Assembly (NCBI RefSeq): GCF_945859685.1
Contig: NC_079148.1
Location: 48,619,946 to 48,683,945 of the forward strand
Reading direction: 5' to 3'
DNA: 64,000 nucleotides
Source: Eupeodes corollae
Taxonomy: Eukaryota; Arthropoda; Insecta; Diptera; Syrphidae
In this document: positions 46,190 through 59,687 of the stretch, one piece after another
How the letters are laid out: each line of letters starts with the position of its first letter
Position numbering within the stretch: the first letter of the stretch is position 1
Position numbers and translations under genes: made by a program
The notes under the pieces: model-generated
Databases searched by the model: none
What the model saw: the letters and a program-made list of their open reading frames with translations, nothing else
What the model was told of the DNA's origin: nothing

Positions 46190-46890
46190 ATGCGCTCTCT
46201 CCTAAATTTTTCTTGCTATCTCTGGCGTAATACAGGGTAGCTACTTAGGTCGTCTTCTTTTCATCCTCACTATTAATGATTCATCTCTTATTTAAGGTTA
46301 TTCGTTACCTTTGACTCTTATATGACTTCCGTGTTCAAAAAGATGATAATGCTCAAAGCTAACTCAGCACTCAGAGGTTAAAAAACGTTGGCCAAATTAA
46401 TTTTCTCTCTGAATCATTTCGGTCTATCCCCTCCTTTAATACACCTATCATGCATTGTCCTTTTACCAAGGCGTACATATTTCAAGAATAGAAATTGTTC
46501 AAAGGCGTTTCCTTCGATTTGCTCTTAGAGGCTTATTTTGGCATGGTGGTCTTGTTATTGAAGGTAGTGGATCTTCAATATCAAGAACGCCTTAAATGAA
46601 TCAATCTCATCACTCTTGAGAAGACCGGTAACAGATATCTGACATGTCGTGTATACCTTGTTTGATTGTTGTCGCTATCAACTGTCCTAATCTATATAAT
46701 CCATCTTCCTTGATACTAATCAAAATAATTTGTGAAATACTCAGCTCATCTTCCTCTATCCACCGTACTTTTTATGGCTCAAATGAATCATGCATATTTA
46801 AATAAAAACTTTTTCGATTTAAGCCTTCTTCATCATTATCAAAGGTGTCCTTTCACCAGCCGTATATTTAGCTATAAGTAACTTAGTTTT
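46190..46890 (+). mobile_element. Decayed LINE, RT palm to C-terminus
   Basis: Frames give VIQGSYLGRLLFILTINDS (RT motif B, about 46228-46285). Later IVQRRFLRFALRGL (about 46494-46535) matches the thumb end of CR1/Jockey-like LINEs, and YQERLK with INLITLEKTGNRYLTCRVY matches the region after it. The YADD segment is not recognisable and stops are frequent. The family is close to that at 22555-23095 and 23096-25020. Confidence 0.7.
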
Positions 46891-49440
46891 TAAGCAACAT
46901 TTTTTTAAATCTTGAATCAAGTCGAATATACGGGGATTTTGACCCGATAAAAATTTAAAAAAAGATTTATAGAATTGAAAAGCTGGAAACGAAACCTCTT
47001 ATACCGGAAAGCCCAATGCAACATTTAAAAAAAGTTATGTTCAAAAATCAGCTAATATCAAAAAACTATTCCAGCACAAAACTTCCTCGGTACTCTATTC
47101 AACATATTTATGCATTAAAAAAGAAAATGCTTATTTTGGAACTCAAAAAAAGTACCTACACCATAAATAAAAAGGACCTGAGCAAACATTACTTCAAAGT
47201 CTGGCAACTAGCAACCATCATCATGAGGCCAAATAAAGATTCATATGGTCTGTGTTTTCATTAAATTAAAATTTAGAGAGACACTTCAGTGAAACTTAAA
47301 AATGTACTTTATGTAAACATAAGTAGAAATGTTTTTTATAAAAATATTAAACTTCTTGTTCCATGTTCATTATTAATTAAATAAACATTTTTGATTCCAC
47401 ATAATTATAGTAATTACATAAAATTTGAGTCTTATTAGTTTTTTTGGCACGATCTACAAACTTGAAATCATTGCTCTGGCACATTTTCTGCTCCAAAAAC
47501 TAAAGCAACTCAAAACATCCAAACATCCAATTTAAGATGCTTGTGCTCATAATTCATCTGCTTTAAATATAAATTCAACTCTAGCTATAACGAGGAGCAT
47601 CCATAGCGATAGTCGTTTTGCCTGAGGTCTGCAGAGTGGCTGGCCGTTGCGCTAGCCGCTCGTGCTTAAGAAAATAAATTCCCGAGATATCGCATTTTGT
47701 ATCTGTATCTCTCGTTTTGTTCAAAATTCGAAAATAGTATTCGTATTGTTGGACGATGCGATGGCGCTTTGTTTATTTACGAACGCTGCAATGTTGTATT
47801 TTCTTATTTATGAATTTATTTTTTCATTTAAAATTTACGATTTGTGAAGAAATGGCCTTTTCGCACATATGGATGAAGTAGATACAAGGTACCTTAACTA
47901 TCCAGATGCGTTGCATATATTTAGTTGTTGGTTTTGGTTTCGACTTTTCTCGGAATAACATTTTGTCGATTGTTTGTAGGATTGCTAGATTACACCTTCC
48001 TCCTTTTGTTATCTACACTTCATTTTGTTTCTGATAAAGTCAAATGATTAATCGAATTTTCGTAAATTTTAAGTCTCACATAAATTTTGTTGATGCATAT
48101 TTCGATGCCGAAAACCCGCGACTTGAAATTATTGTATCATCCCAAAAAAAAAACGAAAGAGAAAAAACAAATGAGTCTGTCGGAATCGTGAGGCAGGCAG
48201 CCAGGCTAAGGCTGACACGAATAATGGATTTTAAAACGGATGGGATTGGGCTGTTGGTATTTAGTGTCGAATATGTCCAATTGCTAGTGTCACAACATCA
48301 GGCTCTTAGTGATGGCATTTTAAAATTCCATTAAATCTGTTGATTTGTATTTCATTTAATTGGACTATTTATGGACGGACCGAAAGGGAATAAATATATC
48401 GTAAGACAGTTTGATAGGCCTCTTTTTTTGTAAGGGGTTATTCACTTGTTGTGGCGAGGCGTGAGGATAAAATAGACAAAAAACACTTTATAGTAGACTG
48501 AGATAATTTAATTATAGATATTTTTTTGTTTCTATATTTTGAATGAAATTTATGAAAAATATGAGTGGTGTGTGGTTTTGAGAGAATTTAAAGAACTATA
48601 CTATGATAATTTGTGCATAGATCTTCATCAACATTATGACGGCAACAATAAATAATACATTTTATCAAGTCTTCAACATATATTTTGGAGGAAACATTTT
48701 TCTTGGAGAGACTGGTCCAATTGAGGGTTAAAGGAAGGAAAAACATTTTGACAGTAAGTGAAAAATGTGTATTTGTTAGAACTTTGGTATTTCCTTAAAT
48801 TATTCGATAGGAGTTTTCCAAACATCTCCAGTTGATGCCAAAAAAACACTAAAAAAAACGCTTGTTTAATTAGTTTCTAGAAATGAGAGCAGTCTGCCTT
48901 AGTAATTTGTATTAGAAGTGAAAAGTTGCCAAATAAAATGCTGTCAAATTTATAATGAGTCCAGTTAAAGATGTGTCTTTTTAACTTAAAGAAAAATAGC
49001 ATATAAATAATAATTTTCGAATTTCATAATCGTGAAATTATAACAGTTTTTTGATTTGGGTAGCCCTTAAGATGTTAAGAAACACAAAAGTTAAAACAAT
49101 TATCCCAATAAAACTGCGGGTAATGAATAGGTACAACGACTATTTAATCGTTGCTTATGAGCATTTTCAACACTTTAGGTGTTTTCAGTAAAATTCAATC
49201 TCAAGACCAATGGGTAAATCTCCATGCCTTGACAAGACCTTACCGGACGTGCAGCAGCTTAAAAAATTGAGATAAGCTCGCTGTATAGTGTTGCCATAAG
49301 AAGTGATAAATTGTGATATTAGTTTTAACTTTGTTGTGTTTTTGTTAAATTATTTTAAATTTATCTTTTTATTTGTGTTATTTATTTATTTATTCAACTT
49401 TTTATAACAACAAAAAATGTAAAAAAAACTAATAAATTTG
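46891..49440. other. Netrin intron, no gene seen
   Basis: Short frames at 47016-47264, 47662-47847 and 48044-48334 have no domain. The interval 47570-47660 is GC-richer but fits no RNA I know. Confidence 0.45.
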
Positions 49441-49447
49441 AAAAAAT

Positions 49448-49487
49448 CGCTTGAAGAAGCTAAAAAATAGCCAGCGAAACGTCGGGT
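49448..49487 (+). ncRNA. Possible hammerhead-ribozyme remnant of a Penelope-like element
   Basis: CTTGAAGA (like the CUGANGA core with one extra T), a small stem GCT/AGC with an A-rich loop, and GAAAC followed by GTCGGG occur in the order of a hammerhead core. The GAAACGTCGG end is typical of the ribozymes carried by Penelope-like retroelements. I see no reverse transcriptase nearby and the core is imperfect, so this is tentative. Confidence 0.28.
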
Positions 49488-49879
49488 AACAGAAGATGAA
49501 TTAGTTTTTTATTAATTGCATCAAGAATATTGATCATTAAAGCCCAATCAAACAAACATTATATATTTAATCAAGAACTTATTATCCAACAACCAAACCC
49601 ATAAATTGACTTAATAGTTTTTATGCTAACTTAAAAAATAAATATTCGTACAGAAAATTTTTTAAGAGATACAAAAAGCAGCTTGAAGACGACCAATTTA
49701 AAGGTGTGCATACGTTTTTTCTGATTCTTAGGCTAAAATTTAAAAAAATCAGTAAACGCAAGCCTCTCAATAATTTACATACAAGTTTCAACCATCTAAA
49801 ACTAATTTAACACAAGAAAAAATCCTTACTTGACGAAGAGCGGTAAGTTATACGATTAGAGTTTTTCAAAACTCAAATA

Positions 49880-50180
49880 AGCTGGAAAAGGAATGGTTTC
49901 ACTTGTTTTTTTTTCAGACGAAAAAATATTCCATTTCAATAGACAACCATCAGGTCTTTCATTTCTACGATTTAAAAAAAAAAACTGCTTTTAACGTATT
50001 ATCAAAGCCGTGAAGAATGTGTTTTGATATGAAGAGTTTTAATTCCGTATGGAACAACTTTCTCGCAAAGAAATGTTAATAAATATTCTATCATTTCTTG
50101 ACCCTTAAACATAGCCTACCAACATGATAACGCGCCTTTTCACTCGGTGTGTTTAATTAAAGCTTGGATAGATTTGCAAA
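49880..50180 (+). mobile_element. Tc1-like transposase scrap
   Basis: The frame near 49892 gives GMVSLVFFSDEKIFHFN, matching the FSDExxF motif with the first catalytic aspartate. About 200 nt later AYQHDNAPFHSVCLIKAWI (50110-50165) matches FQQDNAPxHTA around the second aspartate. The spacing fits Tc1 transposases. The third acidic motif is not found and the middle is full of stops. Confidence 0.6.
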
Positions 50181-51179
50181 ATTTGAATTTTCTTCAATGA
50201 CTGTAGTTTTATCAAGTATCAATAGTTAATAAGAGTGATCGTTAGTTTAAAGACAAATGATTCTTAATTTCTGCAATTAAGGAGCACAATTTCGTTGAAC
50301 TATATCAAAACCCTTTATACCGGATCTGATTAACAAGATTATCAAAAGTAAAAATGAAAGTATCCACTTCTAAACTTAACAAATCTTGGTTTTATTGCAA
50401 TTCAATAACAATTTTAATTTTTGTATCTATTCAGTTGACTTAAAAATTTTAAAAATCGTTTCATAACATTTTAAGGAAGTAGTTAACATAATTTTTATTA
50501 ATAGTTGTCTTTAAAATAAAAGCGATACAACTGTTAGAGTAAAACAATATTTTCTAAAAATCTTCAAGACTCATTTTGGACTGTGGTGTGGCGTTTAGTA
50601 GCATGAGAGTCTTTTCCAAACCGATACTTGAAAACTGTTTTCCCCAAAAAATTTTACAAAAAAAAAACACTTATGCATATTTTATTGCTTATTAAAACGA
50701 GGAAAAGATGCAATTTATGACAATCTAATAATTGTTTTATTGACTGATATGTTATCAGTTGCTTTTACTTGAAGCTATTTTGAAAACTATTCGAAGCAAT
50801 AAATCGATCGAAAATAGAACCTTAAAAGCCATTTTAGTCGATTTTAAATGTGGATAAAGATTCTAATTTACTAGATTTTTTGAAATAAGCTCACAATTAT
50901 TATACGTGTTTTTTTTACATTCTATAAATAGTAGAAAATTCCCAAGAAAACAGATTTTAAAATTGGTTCAACTGAAAGAAGATCTGTCAGAATAAAAATT
51001 AAAAAAAAAAAACACAAACAAAAGAAAGTTTTGTGAAAATCAAAAGTTAAAATTAACTTAGCAAAAAAAACTAACTAAAACTAGTAAAATAGACAATTTT
51101 CAAAAAGAAGTGGTAAGAAGCATCTGGAAATTGAGTTTCTATAAAAAAAAAGTTAATTTAACACTTGCTTCAAGAAGAA
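50181..51179. other. Netrin intron, AT-rich
   Basis: Nothing recognised beyond homopolymer runs. Confidence 0.45.
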
Positions 51180-52037
51180 TTTGTTCGTAGACTACTACAT
51201 TAAATTAACATGTGGTATTGAAATGACATTGAAGCTCGCCTTAATTCTTTATATTCCTAAATCGAGTTGAAATGAGCTTGATTCGCCTCGATTTCGGGGG
51301 GGGGATTGGAGTTGAGTCGAGATTTGTGAAGAAAAACCTGTGTGGAAGAGTTGGTTTTACAGATATTGCATTATGGTCTATTTATTTGCATGTTTGTATA
51401 CAAAAAATATAGTTTTGTTTTAATGAAATTAACAAAAAAAAATGCACATGGAGTAGGTAGCATATTCTTATATGGTGCAAAACTATTCAGTTCTTCATTG
51501 TTAAACACGAATTAAACTATCGCACTTGCACTTCATAAGAAACATCAAAACACCATTTGCATTTTAGAAAGTGCTGTCAAACTTAATCACTTTTAAATCT
51601 TTTTGTGCGGTGGAAACACCATGAATATTTATTCAATCTTAACTGAAATAAACATTTGGTGGAATTATAGAAAAACTTAAATATCTTTCCTATTGTTTTC
51701 TCTTGCAATATAAGCCCAGTTAGTCCATTTTCACTAACAAAACTAAATAATATCAATAGTAACAGATTGATTTTTTCCCTAATGGAAAACATACGATTCC
51801 AAATGCACAACTACTCAACGAACACAGCCATCGAGATTCAAATGCAATATCAATCGTACCAACATTTGAGAACGAAATCACATAAAATCCATTCGAGACT
51901 CGTATAAATGTCAAAAACCAATCCGTAGTAAGATTCTACTTTAACTTTTATTGGTAGTATTCATACTACGGATATTGTTTTTGTTATTCGTGTAAAATCC
52001 AACATACTATTGATAGATTTACCAACAAAACACGGGT
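51180..52037 (-). repeat. Unclassified ~0.8-kb interspersed repeat, copy 2
   Basis: Reverse complement of the copy at 42466-43243, slightly longer and less damaged. The hairpin arms are again exact (ATCCGTAGTA at 51921-51930 and TACTACGGAT at 51964-51973). It retains ACCCGTGTTTTGTTGG at its outer end, shared with copy 3. A 75-codon antisense frame (51583-51810) aligns with frames in copies 1 and 3. Confidence 0.85.
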
Positions 52038-52959
52038 ATTATTTGTTATGTTTAAAAGTAATTTAATATGTTTAAACATTTTTTTTTTCGGATAAATAGA
52101 AACGTTACATTTTTATACTATATTTTTCAAGCTAATTTTTAAGTATTTTATGCATTTGAACAGCCTGAAAAAAAACAAACATAAAATCAAGAAATTGAAT
52201 AATTTAAACTAACTTTGTAAAGGTTTATTAATTTACACTAACCTCAGTAATTTATAAAACCCTATTCTGTTAAACGACATTAATAAATCCATCACTATTT
52301 AAATTTAACAATTGTTCTTTTTATTATAGTGATTTAATAAAATAAATTAATATTTATAATATTGATGAAATATTGCTATTATCAAAAAAGCTTTAATTGA
52401 AAGTTTCGATTGGTTTGGATAGTAAATGGGGGTGTTACAGTTTTGTCCCAAATTCTAAATGTTTTATTTTTTTTTCAATTTAACATGACCGAATTTTAAA
52501 GTAAATATAGAATCAAATCAGATCTAGTTTTTACACTCTATCGAAATGTTTGCCAAATTTAATTATAACACAACTACTACAATTGTTAACAGTCATGCAA
52601 TACAAATTTTAATTTGCACAATATCTTTCCTGAATACAAACAAAAATATATACGATATCCATTTTAAATTAGAATACAAAAAAATACTATACATTTTAGG
52701 GTTATTAACCTTTTCAAACAAATCAAAAGAAAGAAAATATCATTTAAAAAGTTTGAGTAACTTATTAATTAAAAGGGTTTTTTTCAAAACAAATATACGT
52801 CAGCATAAAATCAAAAGTCAATCTCAAAACAATGTTATCTGTAACTTAAAAGTTTGATAATATTTCATTTTTTACTTGCGACGTATAGGAACTATATGGC
52901 AAATTTTGCATTCGTAAAATTGTTCCAACTCTAGATTTTAATCAAACATGATATTACGA
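52038..52959. other. Netrin intron, very AT-rich
   Basis: The 103-codon frame at 52546-52857 is Asn/Lys/Ile-rich, as expected from AT-rich DNA, and has no domain. Confidence 0.45.
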
Positions 52960-53110
52960 TGGTAGAGAAGGCGAAAAAAGTGCGTCCCCCGATTCCCTCC
53001 GGTCTGTTTTGTCTGTCTGTCCACGCTCCTACAGCCTAAATCATTACGTCGATTGAGTTCAAACTTGGAAGTTTAGGCTTTGAGCAGATTCTTTATTTTG
53101 ATAAATATGA
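52960..53110 (+). repeat. Possible relic with GTCTGTCTGTCC motif
   Basis: CCCTCCGGTCTGTTTTGTCTGTCTGTCC followed by CGTCGATTGAGTTCAAACTTGG has the layout of a recurrent insect noncoding repeat (TCTGTCTGTCC, then a CGATTxxxTTxAAxTT block). A weaker match to the second block is at 30578-30610. Confidence 0.4.
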
Positions 53111-56100
53111 TAACTGAATTAATTAATCAAAAAAGTAATATTAATGCTAAAGAAAATTAAACAAAAAAATAAAATTCAAAATAATTACCTAAAAACGCAT
53201 TTCAATGGTTAAAAACAACAAAAAAAAATGTCAAACTTGTAAGTTCAATACAAAATTTGTATGTGAACTTATTTTTTAAAAATATTGTTCTTCTTTTCAA
53301 AACAATTGTTAAACTCGTCACAAAATACAAAACAAAATTATAGCTGCAAAATGTAAAGGCTAGAAATTATATATATTTTTTTTTTAATTTCAAGTTCTAT
53401 TCATTGACTACTTCCATTGAATTTAAAGCTATAGTCTTGATAACCTAAAATTGTTAGTAAAATGAAAATTCCAAGACAATTTTTGTCCGCGTGGATGAAG
53501 AAAATACTTAATATTTGAAGGCATTTATTTTCAAACAAACCATTGTTTGTAGTATGTTTAATTTCATCAACACCTCCATATTTTTAAAACTTTCTGCAAC
53601 CCGTTCACCAGTAGGAAATCATTGTTCCTGAGTTTTTCTAAATCATAGTTAGAACTTTGAAATAGAATATTGATAAAGATTTATTTGCATTCCAAATGTA
53701 GATAATTCAAAAGAATAACCTTAGAACGCAAATTTAATGAAATTTTAAACTGAACTAGAAATTTCGATTGAAACAGTTGGTACAATATGTTAAAGTGTCG
53801 TAATCGCATTGACGGAAACGGGTTACCCTTAAATCCAATTTGTTTGAGTGTCAAAACAGCCCCGAACATTCATTTATGTTAATCTACTTTGATAACCAAA
53901 CCAATTGAAATCTTTGGACTAAAATTTAAATGAATTAAAAAAAAAAACAGCAGAAGTCACTAGTGTAATCAATTAAAGGTACCCAATTACACATTTTATT
54001 AACTTCCTAAAATCCCATGAACTTTTGACAACCCCTTAAATTAGGAAGATCAATTATTAAAACGATTTAAAAATTATATACCCATCTAATTGTACATCCA
54101 AAACATGAACAAGTCACTTCTTCAAGGCATAAGGCGAATCTAAAAAATCCTTCTGTTCTCTTTCATTAATTTTCTCTTTCCCCTCTCGCAAATTGTTATT
54201 AATATTTTTTGACAAAAATTTCTTAACATTAAATTAATTTTTAATGACCTCTAACATTTAATATATTCACCCAGTGTCTCATAACATGTTCCCTTAAACG
54301 TTATATGGATTTCGGGTAAGTTGGTTGTTGCTATATTTCCCCAAAAATGTTGCCAAATTATTTCAAAATGTATTGCTTGCACCGTCTTTATAAATCTCCT
54401 TATGAAACAACAACACATAACACACAAACTTAACAAGCGAATAGGTTGTAGGTACCCTTTGTATGGATATGAATATATATTAGGGATAACGAGCACCCCC
54501 CAGTTCCAGCTCCAGCTTCAACTTTAACTCCAACTTTACAGCCAGCCATCAGCGCAACACCACACCACACCAACGAACGTATGTGGCAATGGCACTGGTT
54601 CAACATAATCACACACACAAAAAAAAGGAGCCATGTAGTCAAATGCTAACGCTACCCTTCTTTATTTGTCATGTAATTCAAGGCATTGTGAGTGTAAGGG
54701 CAAAAGACCATTATCCCATTCATTCATAATAATCATAATCGTATGTAGTATGTAGGTAGCAGAAGCGTAGGTTTTGAAGGTAGTTAGAAAAAGGACCCAT
54801 ACCCCATTATATCTACCTATGTCCTTATCAAGAGACTATATATGGAGTGTTCTTTTTGTTATGAGAAGGGTTTGTTGAGCCGAGCTGAGCCGTCGACCTA
54901 CCGACGACCGTCATCGTGGTCCTTGTTGTTGTTTTGATAGCAAAAGGTGTTCTTTGTCGTCCTTTAATTGCTATTTACAGAGATTTCTGCTAATTCCCAA
55001 CCGCCCCCAAAACCCACCTTTACCATTCCTTCTAACTGGCAATATGCCTTCCCGTTTATGTAGGCATAGATATGTAGATACATATGTACCTATATATCTG
55101 CAAATAATTTGCATTGTATCTGCGGCACTTGACATTCGTTTATTTGGCTGCAACAACAGCAACTGATGTAGATAGATACTCAGCTTCTTATGAGCTTGTA
55201 CTTATACCTATAGTAGCTATATAAAGTAGCTTAAGCAATGTGTTTCTTTGGCCGGCATCTGAAGTCGGTGTAAAGCACCGAATAAGTGTTAACAGATACA
55301 ACATACATCATTTGTGTTGATGGCACAATCATAATACAAACGTCTCCGTCGCGTCGCATAGCCATCGTCTCTTCGTCGGCTTGGAAGCTTGTGCCATCTA
55401 TTATAATGGCAGGTGTATACTGCTGTGCGGCGGCGAGCGGTAGATGGTGAAGGTGGGACACGGGACGCAAGAGAGGCGGACACATCAGGTCGACCGCGAC
55501 GATCAGTATACATCTTAGCCATCAGAGATACAAAGATACTTCTTGTTCGCCTTTAGAGGTGAGGTATACCTTGCCTATTCTACACTCCATCTTCCCCGTT
55601 GCCAACTCTAGGTCTATTCACCAGCTCCTATGTCTATGTCTATAAGCAGAAGCGGCTTCGACTTTGAGTGCAATAAAACACTATAGCAATGTGAGCGATG
55701 GTTTATGTTGGTTGTTTGGCACTTGGTGCTGGCCTGGAACTCGTCCTGCGTTTGTTTTGTTTTTGCAAATTGCATATTTACATTTCGTTTAGAGGACCGT
55801 TTCGGCCCAGCCTGGTCGGCCAGGTCGGCACTTGGCACTCGGCTGGTCGTGTGGATGCAGTGGCGGTGTTGGCGGTAGTTGCTATATTGGTATCCTTTAA
55901 TTCATCACTCTGGAATGGCCGAATGCAGCTGGCTGGTTGGGTGCCGACTGCCACTGCCACTGCCGACACCATCAAGGGGTACCTAACCTATACAACGCTA
56001 ATCTCTGTACTGCTTTTCATTGTTTACCTACCTACTAACAGTTTGTATTTTTGTATGGATGCTTGCTCAGGTTCAGGTCTTTAATTCCATTTGATGATGC

Positions 56101-57639
56101 GATTCGGTTGGCGTACGATTAAGTGATGTCGACTAAAATGACGACGCCGAAGTTAAAGTAGGGGGATTGGGGGTTATCATGGGAGGCTCTGCGTGGTAGG
56201 TAGCGGTGAAGATCTATTGATTTTTTATTCATACGCCGCGCATCTTCCCATCTCAGAGAATAGGACCATCTTCTCCAGGGAATTGATTTGTCGACAGTTG
56301 GCCGAATTTTTTTGATCCGGCCCGAAGCGGTGATTAGGTGTGAACGAATGAGTTCGAGCAATCAAGATGGAAATTAATTCTTCGACTTCCATTTCCATCA
56401 GACATCAGCGCTTTTCTTTTTAAATTGTTTATGACTCAAAAGGCTAAAATGAAATGAAATGAAATGAAAATTGCCTGCAGATATATTTATTTTCGAATTT
56501 GTGACGCACATTATAATATCTATGGCGTGTTCTTGTAAGCAGAGGGAGTTTCTTTTCTTTTTCTTAGAACACTCGATCTGATCTTCTGCAAGCGGGATGC
56601 TGAGTGATCGAACTCATTATTTTCTGTTTGATTTGAATGTTCCTTTGGCTCGAGGCATTCTCCTAAAGAAACCCAAAGCACGGGCTGCACAAGGCACAAT
56701 CAACCGAAGAGTATTAGGAAAAATAAACCATCTGAATGAGGTGCGATCATTAAATTTAATTTCCTTCAAGATGAGTTACCTCTCTTATAAAACATATACC
56801 CACGGATGTATCTGCATCTACATTTTAATATAAGCACAAGAGAGGGCGTTGTATATTATTCTGTTCTCACATCAATGAAATCAAAATGAAACAAGTGAAA
56901 AGCTTTTTGAAGAACTTAAGTATATCGATATGTGAAGCAACAACGCATTCTGGGATTCTTGTAAAAATATAAAAGAAATATTTGTAACATCGCATCAGTT
57001 CCAATTCCAATCCAAAACAGAAAAAGAAAAAGAAAACTCATCTCAACTTAACTCCTCGATTGAAAAAGATAAAAATGTTTGTGTTAATAAGGTATTTAGA
57101 CAGAATTTTAAGAAAGATACAAAGTGTGGTCTTTAATTAATGTTTTTATTGCTTACATTTACAAAAATGAAGAAGTAAAATCTATAAATAGGGGAGAGGA
57201 AATACTCAATATTCTATAGCAATGTGCAACAAGAGGAATCTTCGACACTAATGGATCACTTAGGTTGTTTACACTTAAAGTTGTAAACATAAGTTATTGG
57301 AAGAAATTAAAATAGATTTTTAATTTTTCTTGTTTTTTTTTCTTTTTGTTTGATTGCGTTGAAAATGGGAGCATTGGTACATAAACGATGTCAGTTATTT
57401 GTTTGTTTAAAGTGTTTTTTTTTAAAGAAATTTTTATTATTCTTTTTTACTATTATGCACAGGTTATTGGATTAAATCGTAAAGGTTTACCTAGATTGTA
57501 AATTTTATTAATTTGTATGTGTCGAAGATTTATTATTTTTTTTGGGGAAGATGAAATTTGGGCTACTTCCGTTTATTTTTTGTTTGTTCCCCTCTTCTAT
57601 CACTGCACTCATTTGTTTTTTGGGTGTTTTGTGACATAA
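53111..57639. other. Netrin intron; GC-richer island at 54500-56600, no gene seen
   Basis: Within 54500-56600 the DNA is less AT-rich and more complex, with CCAGCTCCAG-type and CGACGG-type short repeats. Many overlapping frames (for example 54430-54642, 55231-55522, 55614-56084) exist on both strands, none with a domain or a netrin-like cysteine pattern. It could be regulatory DNA of the intron, but nothing specific is visible. Confidence 0.45.
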
Positions 57640-58400
57640 ACATTAAAATTTAGTTTCAAAAATATCTTTAATTGTTGAAAAGATATTCGAGTCAAAAATT
57701 AATTTTTATTTTGTTTAGGTTTTTTTGGAAAATATACATACAGATGTCAAAAACGTAATGCTTTGTAACATGCAATTATTTTGGATATAATTTTATATTC
57801 ATTATTTTTTTTTTTCAATTTTTAATTTCCTATAGGAAGTTTATTTATTGGGTCCAATTTGTCAAATTAAAAATTTTGACATTTCTAGACGTTTCAAGGT
57901 CCCTAGAGAATTGACATTTTTTTAACAAAAATAAAAACCTACAAAAAAACAATACAATAAAAATGTACTTTCGACTCAAATGGCTTCTCAAAAATTAAAT
58001 ATATTGGTTTCAAACTTATTTTATCTCACATAAAATATTGTTTTCAATATTCAGTGAATTTTTGATAAAAATTCAACAGTCCGTTTTTTCATAAGAAAAA
58101 TAAAATCTACATAAAACAGTAGAAACATTTCGTAAAAATGATATTCGGTTCTCGATATCACGTGAGCAATAGAAGATATTGACTTTAAATTAATTTCATT
58201 CCTCCAATTTGTATTTGTTTATATAGGAAATAAAAACTTTAAGAAATGCTACTAAAATTGGTTGACCACTAAAAAATTTCCTTAACAAAAAAAAAATTTG
58301 AAATCAAACTATTTCATCATATACAAAATATTGTAATTGATTTTTAAATTTTTTGGAATAATTTAACTGATAACTTTCTTAACAAAACACGAAAACCTGC
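57640..58400. repeat. Cluster of satellite-like ~170-bp units, partly inverted
   Basis: The unit on the + strand runs AAAACCTAC, then TTTCGACTCAAAT, then GATATTGACTT, then TTATCTCACATAAAATATTG. Successive copies begin near 57931 and 58107. An inverted copy occurs at 57640-57730 (complement of the TTTTTGACTCGAATATCTTT block). Single units lie at 42080-42330 and 43490-43735. Confidence 0.45.
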
Positions 58401-58449
58401 AAACTTTTTTAGCGAGGTAAATCGCCAGACAGAATGGGAAGTATGGGTC

Positions 58450-59560
58450 ACATCCCAACCTCTTTTGAAAATTTACAAAAGAAGCAATTTGTTTTTGAAT
58501 GTATTCCAATTTGATTTCATGACAATCTGGCTCAGTTAGTTATCGAGCAAACTCCAATTCCTGATGTTGTAGGTCAATCTGTTAATAATCTAGATTGTTT
58601 CTTACATCTGCTCCTTATTAATAGTGTATTATCGTCTCTAGGCACGTCAGACCATTGTGTTATATCTGCAAATTTCCCATGACGAAAAACCCCAAATAAA
58701 ATAAATAACCCGTACGAGAACTGTTTCCCAGTACAAAAAAGATAACTGGAGCGGTCTCAACAACTTCTTCAAGAACTTTGACTGGTCACTATGCTTCCTT
58801 GATAGTGAACGGCATTAGAGGGCAGATATGGTTACAAACTTTATTATTTGTGTAATGAGAACTTGTATCCCGAATTGCTTAAAAGCTACCAAACCCAAAG
58901 AAGTCTCATTTTCTTGATTCGAGCTGTAAAGAGGTTATTAGAATCAAAAGTTTCCAGCCAACCCCACTGAGGAAAAGCAGAATAGTTTAAACAAGCTTTA
59001 AGGACCTGTAACGACACATTGAATTTTTGGATGACCAGAAACTACGGAAAAAGTAACTACAATGTTCCAAAGATAAGCCAATTTGCTTACAGCACTGTTT
59101 CGCTATTAATTCAATAATGCCTATGAGTGACATGACTAATCCTGTACTTCTGTCTCACCTGTACAGTAGCTATAGCACTTGAAGACCTCGATATTCACAA
59201 TTCCGTTACCACGGATAGTGATGTTCTTCAAGGCTTGCAAAACCACTGCCCAAGCTTTTCCATCTGTCTTATTATACACTTATACAGGTCTGGCATTTAT
59301 GTACCTTCTTTCCAAGCTTCTTAATGAGTGGCAGTATGGTTTTCGTAGCAATAGGTCCACCGGTGATCCTATGATTTATCTCACCGAACAGTGGAACAAA
59401 TCTTTATATCGTTTTGGAGAACGTAAGATTATTGCCTTTGGTATTTCAAATCTATTTGATATTTCAAAAGCATTTGATAGAGTTTGGTGTCAAGCTTTCT
59501 TATCGAAAATACGCGCATTTGGTTTTGATGACTTTCTTTTTTGTTGAGTGAAAGAATGTG
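58450..59560 (+). mobile_element. Decayed LINE, endonuclease end to RT motif A
   Basis: Broken frames give SRHVRPLCYI and ELFPSTKK (endonuclease-RT linker). Then EWQYGFRSNRSTGDPMIYLT with EQWNKSLYRFGERKIIAFGI (59327-59440) is RT fingers, and FDISKAFDRVWCQAFLSKI (59455-59510) is motif A with a short internal duplication just before it. The copy ends at about 59560, before the catalytic box. This FRSxRSTxDxxxxLTE..SKAFDRVWHxxLLxKL pattern is typical of an insect LINE family different from those upstream. Confidence 0.78.
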
Positions 59561-59687
59561 TTACTGCGAAGCCTACCCACAGTGTTTTGTTTCATAATTA
59601 ATTGAAACTTTTGCCCTTACCAATAAAGCCATAATACGCAAATAAAATTTAATCAAAACCGTCACTGTCTATTTCGCATAAGCGATG

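Noticed and set aside
48044..48334. 96-codon + frame with a charged middle
   Set aside because: No recognisable motif, no splice context for Netrin, and a length within chance expectation for 64 kb.
52546..52857. 103-codon + frame
   Set aside because: Composition is dominated by Asn, Lys, Ile and Phe as expected in AT-rich noncoding DNA, with no domain and no copy elsewhere.
55698..56084. 128-codon + frame in the intron
   Set aside because: Overlaps frames on the other strand, with Ala/Val/Leu composition from GC-richer simple repeats and no netrin cysteine pattern or other domain.
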